DNA of 64,000 bases, from NCBI RefSeq assembly GCF_002564045.1, contig NZ_PDJK01000002.1:5394001-5458000 (forward strand). Direction: 5' to 3'. Made by a program: the position numbers and the translations under genes. Shown in pieces: positions 9,176 to 18,002 of the stretch. The number at the start of each line of letters is the position of its first letter. The first letter of the stretch is position 1. The notes under the pieces were generated by a model. That model saw only the letters and a program-made list of their open reading frames with translations. It did no database searches and was not told where the DNA came from. This DNA comes from Amycolatopsis sulphurea. Lineage in GTDB: Bacteria > Actinomycetota > Actinomycetes > Mycobacteriales > Pseudonocardiaceae.

Positions 9176-9213
9176 CCGCCACTGTCGGGGGCAGGACGGA
9201 TCGACAGTGGCGG
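9176..9213. terminator. 12-bp stem hairpin between convergent soxG and gntR
   Basis: CCGCCACTGTCG and CGACAGTGGCGG form a perfect 12-bp stem with a 14-base loop. The position between convergent genes fits a bidirectional terminator. Confidence 0.6.
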
Positions 9214-9238
9214 ACGGGGCCGTCGGTTGGTGGCGCGG

Positions 9239-9907
9239 TCAGATGATCGCCCGGACCGCCTTCTCGAACCCGGTCACGTGCGCCAGCGCCAGCCGCGCGG
9301 ACTCCTCGGCCTCCCCGTCCGCGATCGCGCGGAGCAGGCCGACGTGCTCGCCGATGTGGCGGTCGAAATGCACCATCCGCTCCAGGAACAGGCAGAAGAT
9401 CCGGGTCGCGAGGTTGTGGTAGCGGACCAGGCTGTCCTCCAGATGTGGATTGCCCGACGCCCGGTACATCGCGCGGTGCACCTGCAGGTCCCATTCCATC
9501 AGCTCGCGGCGGCCCATGGCGCGCACGTCGCCGTCCTCGATCCGGTCGGCGAGGGTGGCCAGGTCGAGCCGGACCCGCTCGGTGGCGCTGACCGCGGCCC
9601 GGCGCGCGGCGAGTGGTTCGAGCTGGACGCGGATTTCGGAGATATAGGCGAGATCGGTGATGTCCACCGCGGTGGCGAACGTGCCGCGCCGCGGATACGA
9701 GATCACCAGCCGGTCCAGCTCCAGCCGCTTCAACGCCTCGCGCACCGGTGTGCGGCCGATGCCGATCTGCTCGGACAGCGCACTGTCCTCGATCGGCGCC
9801 ATCGGCGGGATGTCGAGCATGATCAGCTGGTCCTGGATCTCCCGGTAGGCGCGGTCGGCCAGCGAGCGCGGCCGCGAGTCCGGATCGGCGGCGGGTGCCT
9901 TGGTCAC
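9239..9907 (-). CDS. GntR-family regulator with FCD domain
   Basis: A 222-residue DNA-binding regulator. The winged helix-turn-helix spans about residues 16-78, with LADRAYREIQDQLI and the signature IGRTPVREALKRLELD. The C-terminal all-helical FCD ligand/metal-binding domain includes LMEWDLQVHRAMYRASGN and HIGEHVGLLRAI, so the conserved D/H metal-ligand pattern is retained. It converges with the sarcosine oxidase operon and is the most likely regulator of it, but this rests on position only. The GTG start at 9907 has only a weak ribosome-binding site. Confidence 0.9.
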   Translation of the reverse strand: MTKAPAADPDSRPRSLADRAYREIQDQLIMLDIPPMAPIEDSALSEQIGIGRTPVREALKRLELDRLVISYPRRGTFATAVDITDLAYISEIRVQLEPLAARRAAVSATERVRLDLATLADRIEDGDVRAMGRRELMEWDLQVHRAMYRASGNPHLEDSLVRYHNLATRIFCLFLERMVHFDRHIGEHVGLLRAIADGEAEESARLALAHVTGFEKAVRAII

Positions 9908-9962
9908 CCGATCATTCTAGCGCACTGAAAACCAACCGATGTGCCACTCGCCCCCATGCCGG

Positions 9963-9986
9963 ATATGAGTAGTACAAGACTCATAT
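9963..9986. promoter_or_regulatory. Inverted repeat upstream of gntR
   Basis: ATATGAGT, 8 bases, ACTCATAT, located 56-79 bases before the gntR start. It resembles the AT-rich dyad before the sox operon in composition, not in exact sequence. It is a plausible autoregulatory operator. Confidence 0.45.
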
Positions 9987-10038
9987 ATTACACCTGCCTT
10001 GGCGGTGTGAACCGGTTCCCGTGCCTCGCGTCAAGGCT

Positions 10039-10055
10039 GTGAAGGGCCCCTTCAC
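10039..10055. repeat. Single palindromic unit GTGAAGGGCCCCTTCAC
   Basis: A solitary copy flanked by GGCT and AGCT, extending the dyad to AAGGCT...AGCTTTT. It lies 26 bases beyond the stop codon of the tetR gene and could work as its terminator. Confidence 0.8.
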
Positions 10056-10081
10056 AGCTTTTACTGACAACGGAGCGGAGG

Positions 10082-10657
10082 CTATTCCGCGAAGGGGCCA
10101 TGTACCGCGCGCCGGAACAGAGCTTCGACTTCGCCGGCCGACGGTGCGGGGTCGGCGAGCGCGGTCTGGATCAGCAGCCCGCAGAAGAGCCCGGCGAGCA
10201 TCCGCCCGGTGAGCGGGTCGGTCCAGGAGCCGAAGAGGTCCACCAGCGCCTCGTCCCACGCCGCGCTCGCCGGGCGGAGGCGCGGACGGTGCAGGGCGGC
10301 CACGTAGAGGTCGTACTCGACCACGGTGCTGCTCTGCTCGTCGCGAAGGTAGCTCATCACCAGATTCGCCAGCGCCACCGCGAAATCCTCGTCCGGCGAG
10401 AGGGACGCGGCCCAGGTCCGGAGGCGTTCGACGTTGGCCGCGGCGGCCTGTTCCAGTGCCACCGCCAGCAGATCGTCCAGAGTCGAGAAGTGGTAGGTCG
10501 TCGAGCCGAGCGGGACGCCGGCGGTGGCGGCCACGGCGCGGTGCGTCAGGCCGTCGATCCCGCGCGCGCCGACCACCTCGATCGCCGCGCGGGCGATGCG
10601 TGCGCGCCGGTCCGGGTCGTTCGGGCCGCGCCGGACCCGGGAAGTGCCGGAGGTCAT
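10082..10657 (-). CDS. TetR-family regulator, divergent from betB (BetI-like role)
   Basis: A 191-residue repressor. The N-terminal helix-turn-helix reads ARIARAAIEVVGARGIDGLTHRAVAATAG followed by GSTTYHFSTLDDLL (about residues 18-65). The ligand domain is divergent. The ATG at 10657 was chosen because AAAGGGGA lies 9 bases upstream; an in-frame start at 10732 would run through the operator. It is transcribed away from betB-betA with a dyad in the shared promoter, so it probably represses its own gene and choline oxidation. Confidence 0.88.
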   Translation of the reverse strand: MTSGTSRVRRGPNDPDRRARIARAAIEVVGARGIDGLTHRAVAATAGVPLGSTTYHFSTLDDLLAVALEQAAAANVERLRTWAASLSPDEDFAVALANLVMSYLRDEQSSTVVEYDLYVAALHRPRLRPASAAWDEALVDLFGSWTDPLTGRMLAGLFCGLLIQTALADPAPSAGEVEALFRRAVHGPFAE

Positions 10658-10711
10658 CGCGGGGATTCCCCTTTCTGCCGGGCGTGATCCTACCGGGTCC
10701 GCGTGGACAGC

Positions 10712-10731
10712 TGTACATACTTTAATGTACA
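10712..10731. promoter_or_regulatory. TetR-type operator in the divergent tetR/betB promoter
   Basis: TGTACAT, 6 bases, ATGTACA form a 20-bp inverted repeat, the usual size for a TetR dimer site, 70 bases upstream of betB and 55 bases upstream of the regulator start. Confidence 0.6.
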
Positions 10732-10800
10732 AACGTACTTACTGTTTCGGGCCTACTGTCGCCGGGCCTGTGCTGCGCGACGAACCAGCTGGTGGAGCCG

Positions 10801-12264
10801 ATGACCGACCTTTTTCTCGACGGGGTGTGGAGCGCGGGCAGCCGTGGCAGCACCGAAGTGCTCAACCCCTTCGACGCCTCGGTGCTGCAGCAGGTGGCGC
10901 TCGCCGGGCAAGACGACGTGGACGCCGCCGTCACTGCCGCGCGGCGAGCGTTCGGCGACCCTGGCTGGTGGGCCACCGGCGCCGGTGACCGCGCGGCGCT
11001 GCTGCACCGGATCGCGGACCTGCTGCAGCGCGACCGGGACGAGCTGGCCAGGGTGGAAAGCCTCGACACCGGCAAGACGCTGACTGAGGGCGGCATCGAC
11101 GTGGACGATGTGGTGGCGGTCTTCCGCTACTACGCGGCGGCAATCGCGGCGGACGCGGGCCGGGTGGTGGACACCGGCGATGCCTCAGCAGTGAGCCGGA
11201 TCGTGCACGAGCCGGTCGGCGTCTGCGCGCTGATCGCGCCGTGGAACTACCCACTGCTGCAGATCTGCTGGAAGATCGCGCCGGCGCTGGCCGCGGGCAA
11301 CACGATGGTGCTCAAGCCGAGCGAGGTCACCCCGCTGTCGACCATCCGGCTGGTACGGCTGCTGGAAGAGGCCGGGGTCCCGGCCGGGGTGGTGAACCTG
11401 GTGCTCGGCCCCGGCGACGTCGGCGCGATGCTGACCGGGCACCCGGGGGTGGACCTGATCTCGTTCACCGGCGGGTTCGCCACCGGCGAGAAGATCATGG
11501 CCGCGGCCGCGCGCGGGGTGCGGCGGGTCGCGCTGGAACTCGGCGGCAAGAACCCGAACGTGGTCTTCGAAGACGCGGACTTCGCCACCGCGGTGGACTA
11601 CGCGCTGGCCGCCGCGTTCGTCCACTCCGGACAGGTCTGTTCCGCGGGCGCCCGGCTGATCGTGCAGGAAGGCGTGCACGACCGGTTCGTCGCCGAGCTG
11701 GCCGCGCGTGCGGACCGCATCCGGCTCGGCAGCGGGCTGGACCCGGCCACCGAGTGCGGGCCGCTGGTGTCCGAGCCGCACCGGGCGAAAGTGGAGCGCT
11801 ACATCGCCGGTGCGCTTGAGGACGGCGCGGTGCTGCGGGCCGGCGGGGGCCGTCCGCCGGAACCGGAGCTGAGCAAGGGATTCTTCTTGCGGCCCACGGT
11901 GTTCGACCGCTGTACCCGGGACATGGCAGTGGTCCGCGAGGAGGTGTTCGGCCCGGTGGTGACGGTGGAGACCTTCCGCACCGAGGCGGAGGCGATCGAA
12001 CTGGCCAACGACACCGACTACGGCCTCGCCGGCGCGGTCTGGACGGCCGACGCGGGGCGGGCGCAGCGGGTGGCCGGGGCCTTGCGGCACGGCACCGTGT
12101 GGATCAACGACTACCACCCGTACCTGCCGCAGGCGGAATGGGGCGGGTTCGGCAAGTCCGGGGTCGGCCGCGAGCTGGGACCGTCCGGTTTGGACGAATA
12201 CCGGGAGAGCAAGCACATCTACCACAACATCGACCCGGCGCCGCAGCGCTGGTTCGCCGGCTGA
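10801..12264 (+). CDS. betB: Betaine-aldehyde dehydrogenase family protein
   Basis: NAD(P)-dependent aldehyde dehydrogenase of 487 residues, which in this setting should convert betaine aldehyde to glycine betaine. The catalytic glutamate is in VALELGGKNP (about residue 246) and the nucleophilic cysteine in HSGQVCSAGARL (about 280). PWNYPLLQ and SFTGGFATG are the cofactor-binding motifs. The ATG at 10801 follows GGTGGAG by 5 bases. It is 34 bases upstream of a choline-dehydrogenase-like gene, which makes BetB the best fit among ALDH subfamilies. Confidence 0.88.
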   Translation: MTDLFLDGVWSAGSRGSTEVLNPFDASVLQQVALAGQDDVDAAVTAARRAFGDPGWWATGAGDRAALLHRIADLLQRDRDELARVESLDTGKTLTEGGIDVDDVVAVFRYYAAAIAADAGRVVDTGDASAVSRIVHEPVGVCALIAPWNYPLLQICWKIAPALAAGNTMVLKPSEVTPLSTIRLVRLLEEAGVPAGVVNLVLGPGDVGAMLTGHPGVDLISFTGGFATGEKIMAAAARGVRRVALELGGKNPNVVFEDADFATAVDYALAAAFVHSGQVCSAGARLIVQEGVHDRFVAELAARADRIRLGSGLDPATECGPLVSEPHRAKVERYIAGALEDGAVLRAGGGRPPEPELSKGFFLRPTVFDRCTRDMAVVREEVFGPVVTVETFRTEAEAIELANDTDYGLAGAVWTADAGRAQRVAGALRHGTVWINDYHPYLPQAEWGGFGKSGVGRELGPSGLDEYRESKHIYHNIDPAPQRWFAG

Positions 12265-12298
12265 CCCCGTCCGCGCAGACCACCGAGGAGAAACGCTC

Positions 12299-13954
12299 GT
12301 GAGCAACGAGAATTACGATTTCGTCATCGTCGGCGGGGGTTCGGCGGGGTGCGCGCTGGCCAACCGGCTGTCCGCGGATCCGCGGAACAAGGTGCTGGTG
12401 CTGGAGGCGGGCCGCAACGACGCCAAGTGGGACGTGTTCATCCACATGCCCGCGGCGCTGACCTTCCCGATCGGCAGCAGGTTCTACGACTGGGGCTACC
12501 GCAGCGAGCCGGAGCCGCACATGCACCGCCGCCGCGTCTATCACGCGCGGGGCAAGGTGCTCGGCGGGTCCAGCAGCATCAACGGGATGATCTTCCAGCG
12601 CGGCAACCCGATGGACTACGAGCGCTGGGCCGGCGACGACGGAATGTCCACATGGGACTACGCGCACTGCCTGCCCTACTTCCGGCGGATGGAGAACTGC
12701 CTCGCCGACGCCCCGGACGGCAAGTGGCGCGGCCACAGCGGCCCGCTGGAGCTGGAGCGCGGCCCGGCGACGAACCCGTTGTTCCAGGCGTTCTTCAACG
12801 CTGCCGAGCAGGCGGGCTATCCGCGTACCGACGACGTCAACGGCTACCGGCAGGAGGGCTTCGCGGCGTTCGACCGCAATGTCCGGAAAGGACGGCGGCT
12901 GTCCGCGGCCCGTGCCTACCTGCATCCGGTGATGCACCGGCCGAACCTGACGGTCAAGACGCACGCGTTCGTTTCGCAGATCCTGTTCGAGGGCAAGCGG
13001 GCGATCGGCGTGGAGTACGCGCAGGGCCGGTCGGCGCCCAGTGAGGTGTACGGCAGGGAGATCATCCTGTGCGGCGGCGCGATCAACACGCCGCAGCTGC
13101 TGCAGCTGTCCGGCATCGGCAACGCCGCCGAACTGGAGCGGCTGGGGGTGGACGTGGTGCACGATCTGCCGGGGGTGGGGGAGAACCTGCAGGACCACCT
13201 GGAGGTCTACATCCAGTACGCGTGCAAGCAGCCGGTGTCGATGCAGCCTTCGCTGGCGAAGTGGAAGCGCCCGCAAATCGGCGCACAGTGGTTGTTCCTG
13301 CGCTCCGGCCCGGCGGCCACGAATCACTTCGAGGGCGGCGGTTTCGTCCGCAGCAACGACGAGGTCGCGTACCCGAACCTGATGTTCCACTTCCTGCCGG
13401 TCGCGATCCGCTACGACGGCTCGGTACCTGCGGGCGGGCACGGCTACCAGGTCCACGTAGGACCGATGTACGCCGACACGCGCGGCACCGTGAAGATCAC
13501 CTCGACCGATCCGCGTAAGCACCCGGCGCTGCGGTTCAACTACTTGTCCACCGAGAACGACCGCCGCGAATGGGTCGAGGCGGTGCGGGTGGCGCGCAAG
13601 ATCCTCAACCAGCCCGCGATGAACCCGTTCAACGACGGCGAGATCTCGCCTGGCCCCGAGGTGGCCACCGACGAGCAGATCCTCGACTGGGTCGCCAAGG
13701 ACGCGGAAACCGCCCTGCACCCCTCGTGCACGGCGAAAATGGGCTCGGACGCGATGTCCGTGGTCGACCCGGGCTCGATGCGGGTGCACGGCACCGAGGG
13801 GCTGCGCGTGGTCGACGCGTCGGTGATGCCCTACATCCCGAACGGCAACATCTACGCGCCGGTGATGATGACCGCGGAGAAGGCTGCGGACTTGATCCTG
13901 GGCAACACGCCGCTTGCGCCGATCACGGAGCCCTTCTACCGGCACCGGGGCTGA
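12299..13954 (+). CDS. betA: GMC-family choline dehydrogenase
   Basis: FAD-dependent oxidoreductase of 551 residues. The ADP-binding fold VIVGGGSAGCALANRLS is at about residues 8-24, the first GMC signature is GKVLGGSSSINGM, the second is GGAINTPQLLQLSGIG, and the active-site region HPSCTAKMG plus YIPNGNIYAPVMM closes the protein. It should oxidise choline to betaine aldehyde. The GTG at 12299 follows GAGGAGAAA. It forms an operon with betB. No betaine or choline transporter is present in the window. Confidence 0.9.
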   Translation: MSNENYDFVIVGGGSAGCALANRLSADPRNKVLVLEAGRNDAKWDVFIHMPAALTFPIGSRFYDWGYRSEPEPHMHRRRVYHARGKVLGGSSSINGMIFQRGNPMDYERWAGDDGMSTWDYAHCLPYFRRMENCLADAPDGKWRGHSGPLELERGPATNPLFQAFFNAAEQAGYPRTDDVNGYRQEGFAAFDRNVRKGRRLSAARAYLHPVMHRPNLTVKTHAFVSQILFEGKRAIGVEYAQGRSAPSEVYGREIILCGGAINTPQLLQLSGIGNAAELERLGVDVVHDLPGVGENLQDHLEVYIQYACKQPVSMQPSLAKWKRPQIGAQWLFLRSGPAATNHFEGGGFVRSNDEVAYPNLMFHFLPVAIRYDGSVPAGGHGYQVHVGPMYADTRGTVKITSTDPRKHPALRFNYLSTENDRREWVEAVRVARKILNQPAMNPFNDGEISPGPEVATDEQILDWVAKDAETALHPSCTAKMGSDAMSVVDPGSMRVHGTEGLRVVDASVMPYIPNGNIYAPVMMTAEKAADLILGNTPLAPITEPFYRHRG

Positions 13955-14429
13955 TCCGGCCCCGGGAAATGCTGTGAAGGGGCCCTTCACGGACTCAGAG
14001 TCCGTGAAGGGCCCCTTCACAGCGACGGTTCGGTGGGCTTACGCCGAGGGTGGCCTGCTGGCGCGGGAACTCGGTGCGTGGCAGACGGTTTCGTGTGCGC
14101 TCGTGGTCGCCGCGCCGGGCGGCGGTGCGCGTCCTGTCCGGTCCGCCGAACCGGTAGGCGGTGAGTGCCTCGGGGTTCAGGCCGGTTCGACGCGGAACAC
14201 CGCGATCCGGCTCGCCGCCGCGGCCACCGCGTCCGGCGTCGCCGCTTCCGCGAGCCCGGTGGTCACGAAGCGTTGCCCGACGCTGGCCGGGCTCGTGGCC
14301 ACCAGTTGGCCCAGCACCAGACCGCGGTCCTGGCGCTGATTCCGGCCACGCATCGCACTGTCCGAAGTAGACGGTGTGTGCCGAAGCGAGGCGGGCCGCC
14401 TCCGTGAATGGAGACGGCCCGCTGAGGGT
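13955..14429. other. Gene-poor gap with a paired palindrome and a possible gene relic
   Basis: At 13974-14020 sits the 47-bp palindrome pair (GTGAAGGGGCCCTTCAC, GGACTCAGAGTCC, GTGAAGGGCCCCTTCAC), without recognisable inverted ends. On the minus strand, about 14345 down to 14177, an open stretch ending in TGA reads GLVLGQLVATSPASVGQRF and AAAASRIAVFRVEPA. It looks protein-like but has no start, and I cannot assign it. It may be the 3' relic of a lost gene. Confidence 0.5.
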
Positions 14430-14442
14430 TCAGCGGCGGGCC
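14416..14442 (-). terminator. Imperfect hairpin at the end of the peptidase gene
   Basis: GGCCCGCTGA, 4 bases, TCAGCGGCGGGCC form a bulged stem that overlaps the last codons and stop of the secreted peptidase gene. Confidence 0.4.
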
Positions 14443-15563
14443 GCAGCGGACTTGTCGCCGGTGTCCCGGACCAGCTTCGGGTACTCCTTCTGGAACAGGT
14501 CGATCATCGTGGCGGACGGGACGATCTGGTTCGGGTTGTCCTGACCGGTCGCCTGCCCGCTGCCCCAGGCGCCGGCGGCGCGGCGCTGATCGGGCGTGCC
14601 GTGGCTCTGCATGCAGTCGCCGATGGAGGCGTCGAGATAGCTGACCTCCTGCTGGGCGCGGGCGTCCCAGGCCTCGCCCTTGGCGTGGGCGACGAAGTAG
14701 CTGCTGTAGGCGTCCGGGCCCATCTCGCCGGATTCGTTGCGCGGGCGGTTCTTGTTCGCGAAGTCGACCTGGTGGCCGTACTCGTGGCCGATCACGGACT
14801 CGACCGAGACGTCGTCGAAACCGAGGATGCCGGTCACGTCGAGCAGTCCGTCGCCCAGCGCCACGCGCTTGCCGCCGGGGCCGTTGCCCGGCGAGGAGAA
14901 CGCGTTGAGCGTGAGCAACGAGTTGCGGCCGCCCTGCAGGACAGGGAGTTCGTAGAGCACCTTGGCGGTCAGCGCGGCGGCCTTGGCCACCTTCGCCGGT
15001 GCGAGGCCGAGGCCGAAGGTCTGCTTCATCTTCGCTTCGCTGCCGAGGTCGGTGCCCTTCCAGGCGACCAGTTGGATGTTCCAGCTTTCGATGTTCCAGA
15101 ACCCGCGCAGCTTGCCCATCGCCGCGGCGGCCCGCGGGGTGTACTGGCCGTCGGTGCCGAACACCTGCGGCGTCTTATCGCTCGCGACATTGTCGACGTA
15201 GAGCTCGCCGAGCGCGGACAACGCGCTCAACGCATCGCTATCCACCGGTCTGAGCTGTGCGGAAAGCTTGTCCGCGTACGTCAGCAGCGAGCCCGGGGTG
15301 CAGTCCTGGATCGACGCCTGCTGGGTGCGGGGGTGCCGTCCGATCTGCGGGACCGGCGACTCGAAGAGCCGGTCGACGCCGTTCACCGCGCTCGCGGGCA
15401 TCCCGGCGTAGAGTTCGGACACGTACTTGTTCAGCTGCGCCACGTCCTGTTCGACGGTGGACGGCGCGGTCGCGGACGCCGGTACGGCAGTGGCGAGGCC
15501 GAGCGCGGTCAGTGTTCCCGCCACGGCCAGCGTCCTACCGAGGAATCCGGTCCGGTTTCGCAT
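14430..15563 (-). CDS. Secreted zincin-type metallopeptidase
   Basis: A 377-residue exported protein. The Sec signal peptide (RNRTGFLGRTLAVAGTLTAL, then AVPASA) is probably cleaved after residue 31 or so. The zinc-binding HExxH motif appears as HEYGHQ at residues 260-265, with a following DFANKN and a cluster SGEMGPDAYSSYFVAHAKGEAWD that could supply the third ligand. Two cysteines (in DCTPG and GDCMQ) may form a disulfide. Actinobacterial secreted neutral zinc peptidases have this layout; the substrate is unknown. It is monocistronic. Confidence 0.75.
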   Translation of the reverse strand: MRNRTGFLGRTLAVAGTLTALGLATAVPASATAPSTVEQDVAQLNKYVSELYAGMPASAVNGVDRLFESPVPQIGRHPRTQQASIQDCTPGSLLTYADKLSAQLRPVDSDALSALSALGELYVDNVASDKTPQVFGTDGQYTPRAAAAMGKLRGFWNIESWNIQLVAWKGTDLGSEAKMKQTFGLGLAPAKVAKAAALTAKVLYELPVLQGGRNSLLTLNAFSSPGNGPGGKRVALGDGLLDVTGILGFDDVSVESVIGHEYGHQVDFANKNRPRNESGEMGPDAYSSYFVAHAKGEAWDARAQQEVSYLDASIGDCMQSHGTPDQRRAAGAWGSGQATGQDNPNQIVPSATMIDLFQKEYPKLVRDTGDKSAAARR

Positions 15564-15875
15564 GGGTGTTCCCCTGTTCTCTCCGATTCAAGATCGCGAA
15601 GTCACCGTAGGTCCGGGCGGGAGCCGGAATCGGTCCCGGACCGAGATCGCCCGGGATGGCCTACGTCTTTCGGCGGTTCCCGCTCAGCGGAGACCGGCCG
15701 GACCGGGGCGGTCCGGCAAGACCGTTCGGTCCACTGTCCATTGCGGACCGAAGTCCGCGGATCACGGTGCGCCGGACGCGGAATGCCTGGTGTGATCACG
15801 ATTCACGGCTGCACTCGTCCACAGCGGAAGCTCTTGTGGCAATACCGGAGTCACTACATCGAGGAAGGACCATGG
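15564..15875. other. Promoter gap between divergent genes
   Basis: About 310 bases between the divergent peptidase and cyclase-family genes. I see no gene or RNA here, only a good ribosome-binding site GAGGAAGGA before the GTG at 15876. Confidence 0.4.
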
Positions 15876-16443
15876 GTGACCGACAACGCCGAGCTGCCGA
15901 CCAACTGGGGCCGCTGGGGTGACCGCGACGAGCGCGGCACACTGAACCTGATCACCGACGAGGTGCGGGCCGCGGCAGTCGCCGAAGCACGCAGCGGGCG
16001 GACGTCTCGCTCGCGCGGCCGATGCCGACCTCGCCGATCGTGGCCGGGCCGATGGCGCCGCTGGGGTGGAATTGCTCGGCGCGATGCAGGCGCAGCTGTT
16101 TACCGGCATGCCGGTGCCGGGGACCGCCGAGCTGGTCATCATGCTCACCCACCACCCGGAGGTGACCCACTTCGACTCGCTGGTGCACCAGGTGCTCGAC
16201 GGCAAGGTGTACCCGGGCGTCCCCTACGCGGAGGCGGGCGACCTGTCCGGCTATCGGCACGGGTCCACGGCGGTGTTCGGCCAGGGCGTGCTCACCCGTG
16301 GGGTCCTGGTGGACCTGGCCGCGGACGGGCCGCTGCCCGAAGGGCACGGGGTGACCGGCGAGGCTCTCAGGGTGTCGGCAAAGTCGGTGTGGAGGGCCCT
16401 GCGCGGCTGTGGAGGGCTGTGAAGGGCCCCTTCACGGACTCAG

Positions 16444-18002
16444 CTTGTTGTTTAACCTGTGTGGTTGCGGTGCTGCGCGAGGGTGAGGTCGCGTTTGACG
16501 GTTTTGCCGACGTTGTAGCGGGTTGCGGGGTGGTGGTTGGTCGAGCCGGCTGGGCGTCCAGGACCAGGCCGGGAGGGTTTCGGTGCGGCTGCGGGGCGGG
16601 TTGTCGTCGCGTGCAGGTTGCGAAACCCCCGCCGAACCCGAGCCGGAGTCAACCGGCGGGGCTCGGTGACTGGTTTCTCCCACGGGCGGCGGTGATCCTC
16701 GGCCAGCGGGCGGGCCAGTCGCAGTTGCGTGTGGACGGTCAGGATCAGCCAGGTCCAGCGGTCAGCCGATTCCGGGGCGCGCAGCTTGGGACGGGTCCAC
16801 CCGAGGGTCTGCTTGAACAGCCGGAAGGTGTGCTCCAGGTCGAAGCGGCGCAGGAACACCTGCCAGAGCAGGTCGACCAGTTCGGCACTGGCGCCGGTGA
16901 CCGAGGACCACAGCCAGACCGGTTTGGGGTCGCGATCACCGGGCAGATGCTCGACCTGCAGGCGGATCACGGTGCCCTCCACCAGGGGAAGCTCACCGTC
17001 GTGGTCCAGCCAGGGGCCGCGACGGGTCAGGCGTGGGTGCAGCCGGTCCCATGCCTGGGCCTGGGCGTGTCCATAGCGGGTGGTGTCGGTGCCGGTGGTG
17101 TGCTCGGGGGTGTGCCAACTGGCGGGATCGGCCAACGTGAACACCCCACCGTGCTTGGCCCGGCGGCCGGGCGCGCCCGGCCGCCGGGGCGGTGCGGGCC
17201 GCAGCATCACCCGGTCGGAACGGATCCTGCCCACCACCTCGACGGGCAGATCAGCCAGCACGAACGCCAGCCGGGGCAGGTCGTAGCCGGCATCGGCCAC
17301 GATCAGAATGCTCGGATCGGCGGGCTGCCAATGGCCGGCGTCGATAATCCGGCCCACGACCGCGCGTAGCTGGGCGGCGGTGACCGCGGTGGCGTCGTCG
17401 GCGGGTCCCAGCCGGACCGCGTCCAGGACCGCTGTCCACGAGGTGCGCCCGGTCTCCAGCGCCGCGACGAACGAGTAGGGCCAGCCGGGGATCATCTGGG
17501 CCTGGCCCTTGCCGCGGGCGTAGGTGTGGCAGAACAGCCGCTCGGGGCTGCACGCGGCGTCCGGGCGCAGCCAGTGCGACACGTCCACGCCCAATGCGAT
17601 CCGCCCGCCCGCGGCACGAGGCAGGGGCAGGCGTGCCAGGGTGGTGCGTAACCGGCCGACCTCGATCGTGCCGTGGTTGATCGCGTCGTAGCCGGCGCCG
17701 TGCCCGCGCCGATGCTCCGGGACCAGCGACAGTTCGGCCAGGCTGGCGACCGGCCCGTCGGCGCACAGCACCGCGTCGGCCAGGTCGGACAAGGCGTCCG
17801 CCCGACTGGTCAGGCACTGGTGGAACCGCTCCCGGAACGCGGACAACTCCCCGAGTGCACCGGCACGGCCGGCGTCGTGCACACTGATCAACTGAGGCCC
17901 CTGGTTGTGATCTTCCTTCTGTCGCAAGAAGAATGATCAACCAAGGGCCTCACCCACGATCAACCGGGGTAGCGCGACAACGCAACCGGGTTAAACAACA
18001 AG
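16444..18002. mobile_element. Complete 1559-bp insertion sequence with 5-bp target duplication
   Basis: The terminal inverted repeats begin CTTGTTGTTTAACC on the left and end GGTTAAACAACAAG on the right, perfect for 14 bp and similar for longer. The 5-bp target CTCAG is duplicated at 16439-16443 and 18003-18007. The target is the central spacer GGACTCAGAGTCC of a palindromic element; deleting the sequence plus one CTCAG restores it exactly. It carries one transposase gene. Confidence 0.92.
16452..17927 (-). CDS. DDE transposase of the 1.56-kb insertion sequence
   Basis: A 491-residue transposase filling the element. The RNase-H-like core includes ALGVDVSHWLRPDA, ILIVADAGYDLPRLAF and the C-terminal FDLEHTFRLFKQTLGWTRPKLR, which looks like the conserved glutamate region of IS4/IS701-type DDE enzymes. 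The C-terminus is basic and proline-rich. The longest frame starts with TTG at 17927, next to the right inverted repeat; the true start is uncertain. The frame is intact, so the element could still be active. Confidence 0.85.
   Translation of the reverse strand: MRQKEDHNQGPQLISVHDAGRAGALGELSAFRERFHQCLTSRADALSDLADAVLCADGPVASLAELSLVPEHRRGHGAGYDAINHGTIEVGRLRTTLARLPLPRAAGGRIALGVDVSHWLRPDAACSPERLFCHTYARGKGQAQMIPGWPYSFVAALETGRTSWTAVLDAVRLGPADDATAVTAAQLRAVVGRIIDAGHWQPADPSILIVADAGYDLPRLAFVLADLPVEVVGRIRSDRVMLRPAPPRRPGAPGRRAKHGGVFTLADPASWHTPEHTTGTDTTRYGHAQAQAWDRLHPRLTRRGPWLDHDGELPLVEGTVIRLQVEHLPGDRDPKPVWLWSSVTGASAELVDLLWQVFLRRFDLEHTFRLFKQTLGWTRPKLRAPESADRWTWLILTVHTQLRLARPLAEDHRRPWEKPVTEPRRLTPARVRRGFRNLHATTTRPAAAPKPSRPGPGRPAGSTNHHPATRYNVGKTVKRDLTLAQHRNHTG

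Noticed and set aside
10100..10988. Plus-strand frames across the tetR gene
   Set aside because: They are antisense to a clear TetR helix-turn-helix and cross the operator region.
14376..17369. A 997-codon plus-strand open frame
   Set aside because: It runs antisense to the secreted peptidase and transposase genes and only incidentally includes the first 45 codons of the cyclase relic; composition is that of a GC-rich shadow frame.
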